Shown here one piece after another: positions 1 to 12,191 of a stretch of DNA of 64,000 nt. The DNA comes from Paguma larvata. Taxonomy: Eukaryota; Chordata; Mammalia; Carnivora; Viverridae. The stretch's first letter is position 1. Every line of letters begins with the position of its first letter. The position numbers and the translations under genes are program-made. Location of the stretch: contig CM057841.1 in the NCBI GenBank assembly GCA_030068075.1, forward strand, positions 43,565,030-43,629,029, read 5' to 3'. The notes under the pieces are model-generated. The model saw only the letters and a program-made list of their open reading frames with translations. It ran no database searches and had not been told where the DNA came from.

Positions 1-11
1 TTTTAAGTTTG

Positions 12-90
<79 letters not shown>

Positions 91-280
91 ACAGAGAGAG
101 AGAGAGAGAACAAGCACAAGCAGGGGAGGGGCAGAGAGAAGGAGAGACAGAATCCCAAGCAGGCTTCACGTCATCAATGGAGAGTCTGATATGGGGCTCG
201 AACTCATGAATGGTGAGATCATGACCTGAGCACAATAGATCAAACTGGTTGCCTAACCGACTGAGTCACCCAGGTGCCTC
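1..280 (-). mobile_element. CAN-SINE (SINEC_Fc type) with compound (GT)n(GA)n
   Basis: This is a tRNA-Lys-derived SINE in minus orientation. Its head ends in CTGAGTCACCCAGGTGCCTC at 280 and its body contains GGCAGAGAGAAGGAGAGACAG. The A-rich-tail side is replaced by a (GT)n(GA)n microsatellite at 16-112. The left end may be cut by the window edge. Confidence 0.9.
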
Positions 281-1082
281 AAGAAACTGACTTTAAAATT
301 TTTATATAACTTTAATTAATTAAAACTTAAATACTCATCGACGGCCATGATTACCATCCTAGATGGGCAGGCACGGATCTGGAAATGTTCACTTTCCTCT
401 CAAGGGATCTAGAAACCCAACAACCATGAAACTAACGACAGTGCTTATACTGATCTGGAAGGACACAAAACTTTTCACTTCTAGTCAATGTTTAAAAAAA
501 AATCATATGAGACTATAATTCTCGTAATTGGGTCACAGTTTGAAGGGGGTTCCTTAACATCTGTAAGTCTGAGAAGCCTTTGAGCTATTTCTGTAAGCAA
601 AGAGATGCATGTTCTATTTTCCTCCCCGGCCCCCAACCAAGGTCAGGAACAAGTTTAATATAGAATATAAGTAGCCCAAGATACGGATTCTTTGCACATT
701 TCTAAAGGCAAAGCAAACACAAGCCATTACTTCTCTTGAAAATTACATCTGAGCAACACGAGGGGTACTGAGTGCTGAGGCTGGGGTGAGGGACGCACAC
801 ACACAGGGCCGCTGTTGCCTGCTACCATGGTCAACACCAGGCCCCTCCTCTCAAATGAAATCCCCAAGCCCCAACCCAACAAGAACACCCACTCACTGGC
901 TAACAATCCCTGTTCACCTGAAGGTCAAGTTTCAAACTTTCAAGTTCCTTAGATACCCCTTTTCAAAGGTGACTTGGCATAGAGGTTTCACTAAAATAAC
1001 ACTGGTATGATATGATATTCTAAGTTCCCCCCTGGGAGTTTCCTGTGGTTCTGGGCTCTCTGGCACCACCCAATACTGACTC

Positions 1083-1083
<1 letters not shown>
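281..1083. other. Unique intronic sequence, no recognised feature
   Basis: Moderately AT-rich sequence without a recognisable repeat. Short reading frames only. Nothing supports a gene. Confidence 0.5.

Positions 1084-1126
<43 letters not shown>
1084..1126. repeat. (CA)n microsatellite
   Basis: About 21 uninterrupted CA units; likely polymorphic. Confidence 0.97.
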
Positions 1127-1739
1127 AGTAACTACCAGCAGGTCCTTTTTTTTTCTTTTCTTTTTAGCAGTGCCCCTTGTTGTCACCCTCCCTAGAAGAG
1201 AGTGGCCATGGTATTTGCTGTCTCTCAGCGTGGGCACACTAGGTGGCCATGAGGACACACACTAGTACCTACCGCAGAGGACAGTATGGAAGACAGCCTA
1301 GAGCCCCCGACCAGGAACAAGGCTACCTGGCCCACAATGTGTAGCCGCATGTATACCCCACTGTATAGGGAAATGTGTGCTCCAGATTCACATAGTGAAA
1401 TAAAACAAACAAACAAATTTCTGGTAGCTTTGATCAGCTCATAAAAATAAATCACCTAGTGAATGGCACATCTAGAATATGAAAGGATGGATGAATAAGA
1501 ATCACTGAAACTCAGGCTACTGCAGCCAGGTTTCGGGTAGTACCTGAAAGGCCCATGGCTTAATGTGGAAGTTAGTCTCTCCTAGAAAAGACAGAGAGGA
1601 AAGAGATTACATGGGAGGGTGGAGACTCTGGACCCGCTGCCCAAGCCACTACTATAGTGATAGCTCATCCTCGGAGAGACCCTTCCAGACCAGGAACATG
1701 GGACAGCAATGAAACCACATTTTGCACGTGTCCACCTTC

Positions 1740-1910
1740 CAAAAGACCAGATCATTAGCATATTTTGCAGAGAGCAAGCAGAAAAGTTTAATTGCCCTTA
1801 ATTATCCAGTTCAAGAAGGCTCCTAGATAATGGCTCTCAGATTTCTTGCCTGGCATCGACATAATTTCCCTGACTCTGGCTTCATTATATTCCTAACTTA
1901 GAAGCAACAG
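1740..1910. promoter_or_regulatory. Candidate conserved noncoding block (AT-rich)
   Basis: This repeat-free stretch contains an octamer-like ATTAGCATATTTTGCA string and TTTAATTGCCCTTAATTATCC, which are homeodomain/POU-like cores in close spacing. That texture is typical of conserved developmental enhancers. Inference only; conservation was not computed. Confidence 0.3.
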
Positions 1911-2099
1911 CCTCTCCAAGATGCCTTTCCATAACAGACGCTGAAATTTGAGGGAAGGCTGAACCATCCCCACAAAGGTTTCTTGTATGAAGAGTCAGCT
2001 CTTGGGCTTCCACAAGGGTCTGGTGCGTGTGTGGGAGGCGGGGGCGGGGGGGGAGGGCACACTAGCATATACTTAGAGGAAGGACTAAGACAAGGAATA

Positions 2100-3300
2100 T
2101 GTAATCAGAAGCCATCACAATTACAAATGTAAATGAACAGGCAATTGGCGCTGACCTTTGTAGATTGTTAGAGGACTAATTAAGGCAAATCAGAAACTCT
2201 GTTCCAACAGAAAAACAAGACCGTGTACACCCTAAGAACTACTCCTGTCCTCTCCATGTAGATGCAAAATGCAAGAGAAATCAGTAATCAAACTATGTGT
2301 GCTTTACAGTGACAAACAGAAACTGTCTCTACGAACAAAAGGCAACCAACATTTATTCCTTGGTATGTTCTCAGCAATGGTGCTAGTATCTCTATGCACG
2401 AGCGCCATCAACATCTGAGCTCTTGCCACGTGCCTGACACGCTCTTAGATTCCATGTCCCACTCACGAAACAGCCAAAGACACTGATTACAAACTTGGCT
2501 GAGAATGGTTATTTTTTAAAGCTTTAAGACAAATACTTTTAAAACATAGAATCAAAGTAATCAAACAGAAACGAATCACGTTATTCTATAAACTCCATTT
2601 TTCCCTGAACGGTATTATGCCCTCTTTCACAATGACACATAATGATCTCTCTTTATCATGCAGCGTAAAGCATCTTTCCAAAAAGCACGCTGAAGTTTAT
2701 AATCCTATCATCCAAACAGTCCTTATCAGGGAATATATTTAAAACAGAGAAAGTCATATTTTTTGCACTCCTCTGTAAGTGCATAAAACTCCACTCACCC
2801 CAATTTGTTGTGATATTTTTTTACATGGAATGTCTTTAGTTAGAAATATATTTATCCCTATGCGTTTCCACAAGTCCCAACAAGACCTACTGTAAAAAGG
2901 AAGAAAGAAAGAACACGGCTGTTTGGTTTTACAAAAACAATGTTTTGGGAATTACAGAACTGGCCATAACACATTTCAGCGCGACGAGAAAAATTACTCT
3001 AAAATTGCATATAATTTAGCTACTTATAGAAAAAAAGATGTACTTCATAGTTAGAAGGCAGCCTCATACCAATTTTGAAAAATAAAAACAGGACAAAATG
3101 AGAAAGTTTTGAAGAGAGAACATTTTCTTACTCTCTTAAGCTGCAAAGGTTAAAAGCAAAAACTCCCTGAAACTTGGTACGAAAACCTGATCCATCAAGA
3201 GAAGCCAGTGAGTGTTTGAGAACAGGTTGTCACTGAATCCACATTATCGCTGGGCAGGCCTCTGCCTCCCGACCCCAGGAATTCTTGACCTCGGGCGCCA
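2100..3300. other. AT-rich unique intronic block
   Basis: A low-GC, largely repeat-free interval. Around 2130-2210 it holds GGACTAATTAAGGCAAATCA, a homeodomain-type core. No gene or recognisable transposon was seen. Confidence 0.4.
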
Positions 3301-3603
3301 AAGACATGTCAGTAAAGGGGAATGCCAGCTTCCACTCCAAACAAAATATTCCCTTCAACTCCAAAGAGTTGTGCCCTCTGTAAACTGAGTCATCATCTGG
3401 TTGCCTTCAACCCTGGGCTGGCATATCTGCCAGGGTATTCGCATCAAGACATGAAGAGGACACGTCAGCGGCGTCTCCCAACTCATAAAAAGTCTTGTGC
3501 ATATTCGGCATACGATCGAGAACCGTTAAACTACATCTGTGCAAAGTTTGGAGATCTAGGACTCCGTGAAAGAGAAAGTAGTTAAGGCAAGGGTAAGACA
3601 GAA

Positions 3604-3617
3604 AAAAGGAAGAGGAG

Positions 3618-3649
<32 letters not shown>

Positions 3650-3656
3650 GGAGGAG

Positions 3657-3688
<32 letters not shown>

Positions 3689-3773
3689 GGAGGAGGAGGA
3701 AGAGGAGGAGGAGGAGGAGGAGGAAGAGGAGGAGGAGGAGGAGGAGGAGGCAGCGGCGGCGGCAGGCAGGAGG
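3604..3773. repeat. (GGA)n/(GGAAGA)n polypurine tract
   Basis: About 150 bp with essentially only purines on the plus strand, ending in a short (CGG)n-like patch (3751-3763). It creates spurious Ser-, Pro-, Gly- or Leu-rich frames in several reading frames. Such mirror-like tracts can form triplex DNA. Confidence 0.95.
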
Positions 3774-4233
3774 AACACAAAGGACCTCTTGTCTTCTCGA
3801 AGCGCAGGCCACTGATACAGTGAAATTAACTACAGCTTCACCCGGGAGCCAGAAATGCCTTTTTAATAAGCAAACAGGGAAGCCGTCCTCCACATGACCC
3901 ACCTACGAGAGCTTTCCATCTTTCACGAGCTTCTGGTCAACTAAGGGGAAGTAAACAGCCAGTGCCAACAGGTAAGAGATAGAACCCAGCGTGTCAGCAC
4001 TTAACAGCGCCCTTCTCTACCTCTATCTCTATCTCTACCTGGGTGTAGGAATGAGAGGAAAAGACCAAATCCCAAGAAAGTCAAGAGACCACTTGGTCTT
4101 GCAGAAAATGCACTCAAGTGCCTAACCAAAAAACTGGGCAGGGAGGTGGGGGGAAGCTTTACCTGTTTAAATTAACTTCCTTTTCTCTGAGCTGTATATT
4201 TCCAAGCCATTTTTTAAATGGGAAGTCCCACAC

Positions 4234-4279
4234 TGTGTGTGTGTGTGTGTGTGCGCGCGCGCGTATGCACGTGCACACA
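4234..4279. repeat. (GT)n(GC)n alternating purine-pyrimidine tract
   Basis: A (GT)n run passes into (GC)n and then TATGCACGTGCACACA with no break in purine-pyrimidine alternation over 46 bp. This is strong Z-DNA-forming potential. Confidence 0.93.
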
Positions 4280-7200
4280 AGTGCCTGCCTGCCTGTCTAG
4301 TGTGGGGGTGAGGGTGGCAAGCCTAAGCACAAAACTTCCACAGCAGGTTAAAGACGACACGATACAGGGTCTGGCGTAAGGGTAAAGCCTCACAGAAGCA
4401 GGACCATACACACAGGAGGGAGGAGGCCTATTAGCCCACCTCCGGCAGCCGACACTTAGCCCTTTGGTGCAGGGCAGGACCCAGATGTTCCATGCTCGGC
4501 CACGAGGCCTCTCAAGGGCCTACATGGTCAGTGACAGGTGTGAATCCTGGCTGCTACCACAAAGTTCTGAAGGGCGGAGGAGAGCTTCAGAGTATCTCCT
4601 TCTCCATACTTACAAATTCATGCAGGCTGGCAGGGCACATGCTGAACTTGACTGACTGGAAAATATACTGGCTTTTAAGTTAACAAGGAAAATCTGAAGA
4701 GCTCTTTTTTGTCAACCACAGGGAGGAAACTATTCTAGAGCTCTCTCCACCAGTCGCAGCAAGGGGAGTCTGGACACCTGTAGAAGGTGATGGAAGACTG
4801 GGGTTGGAGGTCCTGAGCTCAGAGAAGAAAGATATTTCTCTTGTACAACTTTCTGGCGTGTGGACGACAGAGGCGGAAAGGAAAGAAGAAAGAACACCAT
4901 CATTTAACTGGCTGTTGACAGAAGGCCAGTGTAGAAAACTCTAGACAGCACACATTTATACGCAGCTTACAGGGAGAACAAGCAGGAGTCCCCAAAAGGT
5001 ACTCGAAGGCCTCCCCAAGGCTTCCTTATGCTGCACAAGTGACATTTCCAGTTGAAGACTAACGTCCTGACCCTTAGGTGAGAGAAGAGAAGATTGGGAA
5101 TGTGTGATAAAGTCTCTTGATAAACTTGAACTTGATGACCTTCAGTGTCTTAAATTCACCTTTTCTTGAAAACATTCTTTCAAAATGTAGGAGTCAATCC
5201 CTATGGGGAGGGGGGGGACACACTTTAAGATGAGTTGTCTTAAAGAGGTTTCTAAAATGGCACCAAGTTACTTTTAATGTCAGCGTGAACATTACCTAAT
5301 AATTTGTTCTTCTGTCATTAGTGAAGAGTAGGGGCCCAGCCCGAGTATGTGAGGGAGGAGGGCGCAGGGTGGGGAGGGAGGAGGGTGGAGAGCAAAAACA
5401 TGACTCCAGGCCAAAGACAATACAAAAGGATTTTGAAATACAGAAAGGAAGTCTATCATCTAGACTAAAGTTGCTCATACACTTCAGGGGGAAAAATAAC
5501 TCTTAATACGCATTAAATGAGAGAAACCCAGAAGGCAACGGTGTAGGAAAGCCATTCCAGAGCGGACTGCATAAACAGAAGTATTACATTATAAAACAGG
5601 GAACTGTTTGTTCCAGTCCATAGACCCCGGGTGAAATGGCAGCTGTACACTATTTAGTTTGGGGCACCTCATTAATAAAAAAGGGAATTCTGAGGAGAGT
5701 GAAAGAAAGAATTGAAGGGCGAAAGGGACCAGCTTTTAGTGGAAGATTAAAACAATGACGTATGCAGAGCTGGCAAAAAAAAGAAAAAAAAAGATTAAAA
5801 AAAAAAGAAAACCTGAAATAAATAGTTCTGCATTTACGGATGGGACAGGACAATCCTGTAAGATGGCTCCATAGCAAAACAATGCCAAGTGACAGGATCG
5901 AACAGAGGCCAAAGGTGGAGAATGGGGACCCCCATAGCCAGATGGCTCAACAGGCTGTGTTTGGGCACAGACAGGTCTGGGGTGCTGTCCTCGCCCCTCG
6001 TTTCTAAGCACACACAGGCGGAGGAACGGGGTCAGGCACTAAGTGGAAGCTCCTGAGATTATGGCATTTGAACTTGAACCAGAAGAGACATCTGAAAAAC
6101 ACACGGGAAAGAACAGCCTTGCAGTGACCCAGAGGTGACAAAAGTTATGTTAGGACCCAAGAAATGACCCTGGTTCCTGAAGAAAGAAGGACTGGCCTCT
6201 CCACTCTGAGAATGAAAACTCGACTACTCCAGCAGGGAGGGCACATGCTCCCTCTTTCATTTAATTCTCACTTCATTTACATCGAGAAAGCTAAAGAACA
6301 GCGAGGGGATGGGGCAGGGGGCGGAGGGGTCTGGAAGGGCTCAGGAGGGACACCTCCGGGAGGAAACGAAGCTGACAGAACAACTGATCTGGCAGGGCCT
6401 TCAGAGACCAGGAAATGTCTACTCTGGCAGAGGGCTAGCCATGAATTAATCATAGGTACCTAGCAAACCAGGGAAAATAAAAAGTTGTACAAGAAGGTAA
6501 ATGAAATTATAAAACTCTACATGGCTCAGCTGTGATTAATATTTATAGAGTTGGAATAATGAAAACACTGAATATTAATATAACGCCAAATTATTATTTA
6601 ATCATCATAGAAGATGGAGGGAGGGGAAGACTGGGTATTCAGGGGGGGCTGGGGAGTGTGGTGCAAGGGGTACAGGGGTGGTATGGCGGGGAGGAGAGTA
6701 TGGAGTATGAGGTGTCTACATGTGAGTTTGTGGATGAGTGTGTGTAAGTAGGAGTGTGTAGTTTGTAGAATGGAATGCTAGTGAAAGCCTCATCATTCAG
6801 ACAGCCAATAGATAATGTTTAAAATATATATAAAAAAATCGAGAAACAGTAGGAGAAAGAAAGATGGAAATAAGTAATAACAACAACAACAACAAAAAAA
6901 AAACAACTGAAAGTTGAAAGCCACTGCTCTGGGCAATGGGATGGGGGAGAGGGAGGGTCAGGCCATTTTTCATAAGGTTTATATAACCTGTTGCCTTTAA
7001 GAACTATAAAAATGTGAAATTGGGTAAAATTAAGATTAAAAACTCCAAGCAGCCATTACGGCTCAATGGCTGAAGGTGCCGCAGGTGATGGGCAGATGAA
7101 CGATGGCCCCAAGACTCCAGACTGGCCAGGTGGCTTAACAGCATGCCACCAGGAGAGGGAAGTCGGGGTGGGGGGCAGGGGTGAACTCAGAGTCTGTGAG

Positions 7201-8200
7201 GCGGCACCAAAGAGAAATCCAGGGAGCTGTCTGAAGACACAGGAGATCAAAGTTTTAAAAGACTGGGAGCCAAGGAACTGGGCCTAAAGCCCGGCTGACG
7301 CCAGGAGGTAGGGCAGGCCGAGGACCACGAACTTGGGGCTGGGCCTGGCATGGAAGGATGGTCAAGAGAAGCACGAGGACAAGACAGAAACACACCCTGG
7401 AAGCTCCAGGGAGGGAGCTTCAGGGCGGGTTCGTGCAATACTTTCAGAGACCACAGAAAGAAGGGAAGACCCAGCAGGTAGCTACAGGGTTGGGTAAATC
7501 CAAGGTCAACGGTGTCCTCTCAAGGGTGTTTTGCTGATGGGGGGAGCCAGGCTACGGTAAGCTGAGGCATGGGCTGCAGGTGACCGATACAGGCTATGCT
7601 CTCAAGAACTTTGCAGATTCTATTGCAGAGAGAGAGGCAGGACACAGGATTACGGGAGAGCTCTTGTTCTGTTGTTTCTCACGAGGCCCTGCCTGCCCTG
7701 TGATTCCCAGTTGAAAGAAAGGGATTGGAAGCGCTGAAAACACAGAAAAAGGAGGATTCTACCAAGTGAGGTTGTGGTGGGAAAGAGAACCCTAAAGACG
7801 TGGAAGGGAGAGACGGAAAGAGGGGACTGCAGTGAGAGACGGGAAGGGAGCCGGCAGACGGCGAGGTCCTGCTGGAAGATCCCGACTCTGTGGAGAAGCA
7901 GGCAGCACCAGGCCACAAGTCACAGAGGCACCAAGAAAACGTTCACAACAAGTGCGGGCTGTTCTGATCCTCTCTGAAGTTCATTCTCACACACAGGACT
8001 TGAGGCTACCAACTCTCATCCTAACCAGTGAGCAGGCCATAATTCACCACTTGCTTTATGTCCATCTGGACCAATAAAGTGAATCTACAGTAAGCATCAG
8101 AGGAACCAAGAGATAGGAGATGAAACATCTCCAATTGTCCTGTTCACTGGGCAGTGGCCCATGACACCTGAAGAAAGTGAGGCAAAGTTCCTTCAGTTAA
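4280..8200. other. Unique intronic sequence with short low-complexity patches
   Basis: Mostly unrecognised sequence. It includes a G/GT-rich patch (6616-6770), a (CAA)n-A run (6877-6909) and a poly-A run (8200-8214). No exon with both splice signals and family similarity was found. Confidence 0.5.
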
Positions 8201-8365
8201 AAAAAAAAAAAAAGAATGCACGCCATGTTCTTTCCAGAACACGACGGTCACCTGTGAGGTAGGAGATGGACACGAGGACCAACAGCAGCAAACCAAGGCC
8301 CGCGGGCGGTCCACACCAGGCCCCCACCGGAGACCCCTCGCCAGCAGGCCCGCGAGACCACTCAC

Positions 8366-8598
8366 CCCGGATCGGTGGAGGGGCACCTGCGGATGGTGAA
8401 GATCTGCCCCAGGTCCTCATCCTCCTCGGGAAGGCCCTTCTGCAGCCGCTGCAGCTTGCGCAGGCTCTCGCTGCGCTGGTGCTTCATGGAGCGCACGTGC
8501 TGGATGAGGTTCAGCTTGGCCTTGGTGGAGTAGTTGCACAGGACGCAGTGGTAGTAGCAGCTCTCGCCCTCCACCCCGCTCTCGTGCTGCTGCAAGTG
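8366..8598 (-). CDS. ZFHX3: Internal exon of zinc-finger homeobox protein, probably ZFHX3 (ATBF1)
   Basis: This is one 233-bp coding exon of a very large nuclear transcription factor carrying many zinc fingers and several homeodomains. It encodes 77 full codons plus two bases (phase 0 start, phase 2 end). Numbering exon residues from 1, a C2H2 finger is seen as C18-x2-C21-x12-H34-x5-H40, preceded by CYYH and followed by a basic [14 protein letters not shown] segment and an acidic EEDED patch. On the minus strand the acceptor is a CT-rich tract ending in CAG just before CAC (8598). A possible branch-point A sits at 8633. The donor is GTGAGT starting at 8365; reading on meets a stop at 8364-8362. 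The finger and the [15 protein letters not shown] tail are typical of the ZFHX3/ZFHX4 pair. I favour ZFHX3 from memory of its sequence and from the moderate GC content of the surroundings; ZFHX4 is the main alternative. ZFHX family membership is near certain. No neighbouring exon is visible in the window. Confidence 0.88.
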
Positions 8599-8919
8599 CT
8601 GCGAGGGGCAGAGGAGAGAGACACGTCGTGGGTAAGCTACTGGAAGCCACCACCTCCACGAGCCCACCCGTTCCCGGCCGCAGCCCAGGGCCGAGACTCC
8701 TGGGAGGGGTTGTTCTGTTTTTTCCCAATGTACCTTCTTCCTCCAGCAGCCAGCAGACTCCCGTCCCCAATTCCCCTGAACATCTCCTTCCCGGCGGCTT
8801 TCCACACGGCCGCTAATGCTGCTGACAGAGCAGACCCTTCCCATGTGACCTGGGTCTTCTGGCACAAGAATCAAAGTTTCGCCTTCACACTCTCCAAAGT
8901 GTCCCCCCTTTATTTAGAT

Positions 8920-9134
8920 CAGGGTTGGCAAACAATGGCCTGCAGGCCGACTCCAACCTGCTGCCTATTTTATAAATAAAGTTTTAACAGAACACAGCCA
9001 CGTCCATGGATCTGTGTATTAACGATGGTTGCTTTCCAAGCACCAGAGTTGAGTAGTTGCAACAGAGACAGCATGGGCCGCAAAGCCTCAAATATTACTA
9101 CCTGGCCCTTGATAGAAAAAGTTAATCAACCTGT
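8920..9134 (-). mobile_element. MER20-like hAT-Charlie DNA transposon
   Basis: About 215 bp, close to the family's usual ~219 bp. The ends are CAGGGTTGGCAAAC and GTTAATCAACCTGTG, a degenerate inverted repeat. The inside carries TTTATAAATAAAGTTTTAACAG and GGCCGCAAAGCCTCAAATATT, the reverse of the MER20-type core. It lies about 320 bp upstream (transcript sense) of the zinc-finger exon. Confidence 0.7.
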
Positions 9135-9734
9135 GCTTCGGAGACAGCCTGCATGGTCACCCACCCTGCACAGAATCCTAGGTCAGTAACACAGAGCCAC
9201 AGCTACTGTCTGGCTTTTCCGCAAGAAGGACAGGTCAAGTTTTTTATATTTAGAACCACAGTCTATTAGGAGAACCTAAAATTAGGTTTTCCTTTGGATT
9301 ACAAAAAAAAAAAAAAATAGTAACAGAAAAATAAACTTCTCCAGACTGGTTCCCTGTCAACATCTGAAGGTCACTTGGCTTAGTGCATCAGATGGTCAAA
9401 ATTACACTCTTGGTTGTGTTTGTGTATTCTGATTCCAGAACAAGGAAGCCCAAAACCTGGCAGAAAGTGGGCACGTGTAGGATTAAAGTGACGGCACGAG
9501 AACAGGAGAGGTCATGGGCGGGTTAGCAGACCCCAGACTTGTATGTGCAGTAGGAGACTCACAGATTATCCAGGCACAAAACTCACAAAGTTTGGGTGCC
9601 TCTTTGAGAATACGATGAAAGGTGTGGGCCCTTCTCACTAACAGCTGGGGACGTGACAAGCTCCTGGTAGAGAAAGGACAATCTCCTTCATTTCGAATGA
9701 CCCCAAGTTAGGAGAAGAGGGGATTTTTCTATTG

Positions 9735-9860
9735 GCTGCACTTTATAAAGCAGGGGAAACAATTCCAATAAACTGAAGTGAATAATCCCAGGTAAGCCAG
9801 CTAGTTAGTGGGAAGGAGGGAACTAGGACCAGGGTCTCGTATTCCCCCAGCAGCCCTGTA
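9735..9860 (-). mobile_element. MIR fragment
   Basis: Reverse-oriented MIR text is seen: TTATAAAGCAGGGGAAAC, then AGCCAGCTAGTTAGTGGGA and an AACTAGGACCAGGGTCT part. It is degenerate, as expected for an old SINE. Confidence 0.45.
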
Positions 9861-11404
9861 GAGGCAGAAACTCGGATAATGTATTCTATGTGCTTGTGTT
9901 ATTTATTACCTGTCCTGCCCTCCCTCTCCCCACCCCCACACCTCCAGACCCCAGAGCCTGGCTCGAGAAGACACAAAAAATACCCTCTCCTTTCTGACCT
10001 GCACTTGTCAGCACCCATGCCACGGGAACTGTTGCTCGTCCTCCTTTGATAGCCTTCTTGTCCAGATTATAGTTTGAGACACTGAGAAGCAGGGCAGTCG
10101 GAATGCCCTGCGCTCCATGAGAAATGCCAGAACAGCCCTACCAGCACTTCCTACTAAATGACACAGCTCCAGGCTCCGGTGCTCACATGTACACATTCTT
10201 TGTTCATTAGAAAAGTATGAAAATTCTAGAAGCATGTTTGAGCCTTACTGGAAGAGGGAAGTATGAAAGCGCCAATGGACTGTTGCAGAAAAATCGTTGT
10301 GGGGGGTTAGAGGGGGGGCCCAGGATTTCAATCATGTAGATTGGCTAAACTACTCCATACTAACTCTTGCTCTGAGGCCAAGGTATAGGTAAAAATGGGA
10401 AGGGCTCCATAGGTACCAACGGAACAATCCCCTTTTTCCCCCAAAATGGATGATTTGACACACTCGGGTGCAGAGTTCGAAACAAAACCATATCCCCACC
10501 AGTAACCACCATCCTACAGCCAATTTCACAACCAAAAGGAGCCAGAAGAACCAGTGAACTCAATGTTAACTGTTAAGGCAACTACAACAAGTGATAATAA
10601 AAAGCTACTTTTCTGGAAAAAAAATGAGCTGATTTCATGTTTTTAATGGTTTATCTTCAATGTGCCTCTGAGACAGGGTCCTTGAAGAGGATTTCAGGAG
10701 GGTGGAATTCACCAAACCAATCTTTTCCGGAGGCTATAACCCTGGGGAGAAGGAGAGCCTGACGGGCTAGATATAAAGAAAAAAGGATGATCTTGCCCAC
10801 ATTCATTGTCTCCAACTTCTCCACAGAGTCCTCCCACCTCCCCCCCCACCCCGCCCCAGAAAGTCAAACACTGAACTAAGATATTTCTGGGAGCAAGGGG
10901 TTCAGCTTGGGATTAAGGAGAAGGAAACTTGTATGGGAGCCAGCATGAGGAAACTTGTACTGCTGCCTTGGGTCACTAAGACCAAAAGAATTACATTTAT
11001 TAAAGCTTTAACAACAATGACGAAATAAAAGATAACAGGGAAAATAATCACGGAATCCAAAGCAATGAATTTTATCAAGGGATTTTAGTAATATCATAAA
11101 CTATGAATTCAGATCAAGAATCATTAAGGCTTACCCAAAATTCCCATTACCCTCCCATGAGACAGGAATTCCTTGCATTAAGGCAATGAATCCTAAACAT
11201 AAAATTGTAATATGGATATGAAGGCTCTTTTCCAAATGGCTGAGTTTCCAATCTCTGAGCCAGAAGATAGGACAACATGGCCAAAAAGAGTTGGATGGGA
11301 GTTGAGATGCCAAAATCTTTTGTCTTCAAATCCATGGGCTCTTGAGTGATAGAACTATATAAATCCTGAACTGACATAAACATCATACTGGGAACTCCTG
11401 CTTT
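9861..11404. other. Unique intronic sequence
   Basis: It contains a C-rich patch (10838-10858) and an AT-rich part (10960-11120) with homeodomain-like cores. No gene was recognised. Confidence 0.45.
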
Positions 11405-11420
11405 AAAAATAACCAATATG

Positions 11421-11646
11421 GGACGCCTGGGTGGCTCAGTCGGTTGAGCATCCAACTTTGGCTCAGGTCATGATCTCACAGTTGGTTGGTTTGAGCCCCA
11501 TGTTGGGCTCTGTGCTGACAGCTCAGAGCCTGCAGCTTGCTCCAGATTCTGTGTCTCTCTCTCTCTCTGCCCCTCCCTTACTCGCACTCTTTCTCTCTCA
11601 AAATAAATAAAAATACTTCAAAACTTTTTAAATAAATATAACATTA
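11421..11646 (+). mobile_element. CAN-SINE (SINEC_Fc type), plus orientation
   Basis: The head begins GGACGCCTGGGTGGCTCAGT, followed by tRNA-like boxes, a (CT)n stretch and an AATAAATAAA tail. It is flanked by a 16-bp target-site duplication with one mismatch (11405-11420 and 11647-11662, AAAAATAACCRATATG). It is antisense to the host gene. Confidence 0.95.
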
Positions 11647-12010
11647 AAAAATAACCGATATGATGAAAACCTTCCAAAAACACTCTACACTCTCTTGTGC
11701 CACCAGGAATTCTTCTGTCTGCCATTTGAGAGCCATTTTGGAAGGGAAATGAGCACACGCTACAAATGGTAGAGAAAAGACTAAGAGAAAACAAGGTAAA
11801 CAGATCCATGGCCTCTGCCCTTGATCCTGGTTTAGGGAATATTTAGGGTCTTCTCTTAAACGCTTGTACGAAAGCTTAATTCAAAATTCCAAGCCGGTTT
11901 TTACACTCTGGGTTCATTCTCCAACACACTAAAAAAAAAAAAATAAGAATAAACTATTTATTGGTTGCCAGAAAACACCTTCTTATAAAGGTTACATCAC
12001 AACTCCAACT

Positions 12011-12191
12011 TTTTAAAAATATTTTCAAAGTTTATTTATTTTTCAGACGGCAGAGAGAGGGGGACAGAGGATCTGAAGTGGGCCCTGTGCTTCCAACAGA
12101 GAGCCCTACGCAGGGGTTGAATTCATGAACTTTAAGATCATGACCTGAGCCGATGTCGGGCGCTTAACTGGTTGAGCCACCCAGGCGCCCC
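12011..12191 (-). mobile_element. CAN-SINE, minus orientation
   Basis: It ends in GGTTGAGCCACCCAGGCGCC, the reverse of the SINE head. The (GA) part is short and the body is diverged, so it is an older copy. Confidence 0.9.

Larger units (their letters stand above)
1..8365 (-). other. ZFHX3: Intron 3' of the zinc-finger exon (partial)
   Basis: This is intron following the exon in transcript order, starting with GTGAGT at 8365 and leaving the window at position 1. It holds one SINE, simple repeats and mostly unique sequence. No further splice-bounded open segment was recognised. Confidence 0.8.

Noticed and set aside
3407..3902. Ser-, Pro-, Gly- and Leu-rich frames
   Set aside because: All are translations of the (GGA)n tract in different frames.
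8041..8214. Possible processed pseudogene tail (AATAAA-like then poly-A)
   Set aside because: The A-run is ~110 bp from the AATAAA and the upstream text matches no gene I recognise.
8266..8979. 237-codon plus-strand frame over the exon
   Set aside because: It is antisense to the confirmed zinc-finger exon and runs into a MER20-like transposon; a shadow of the real exon.
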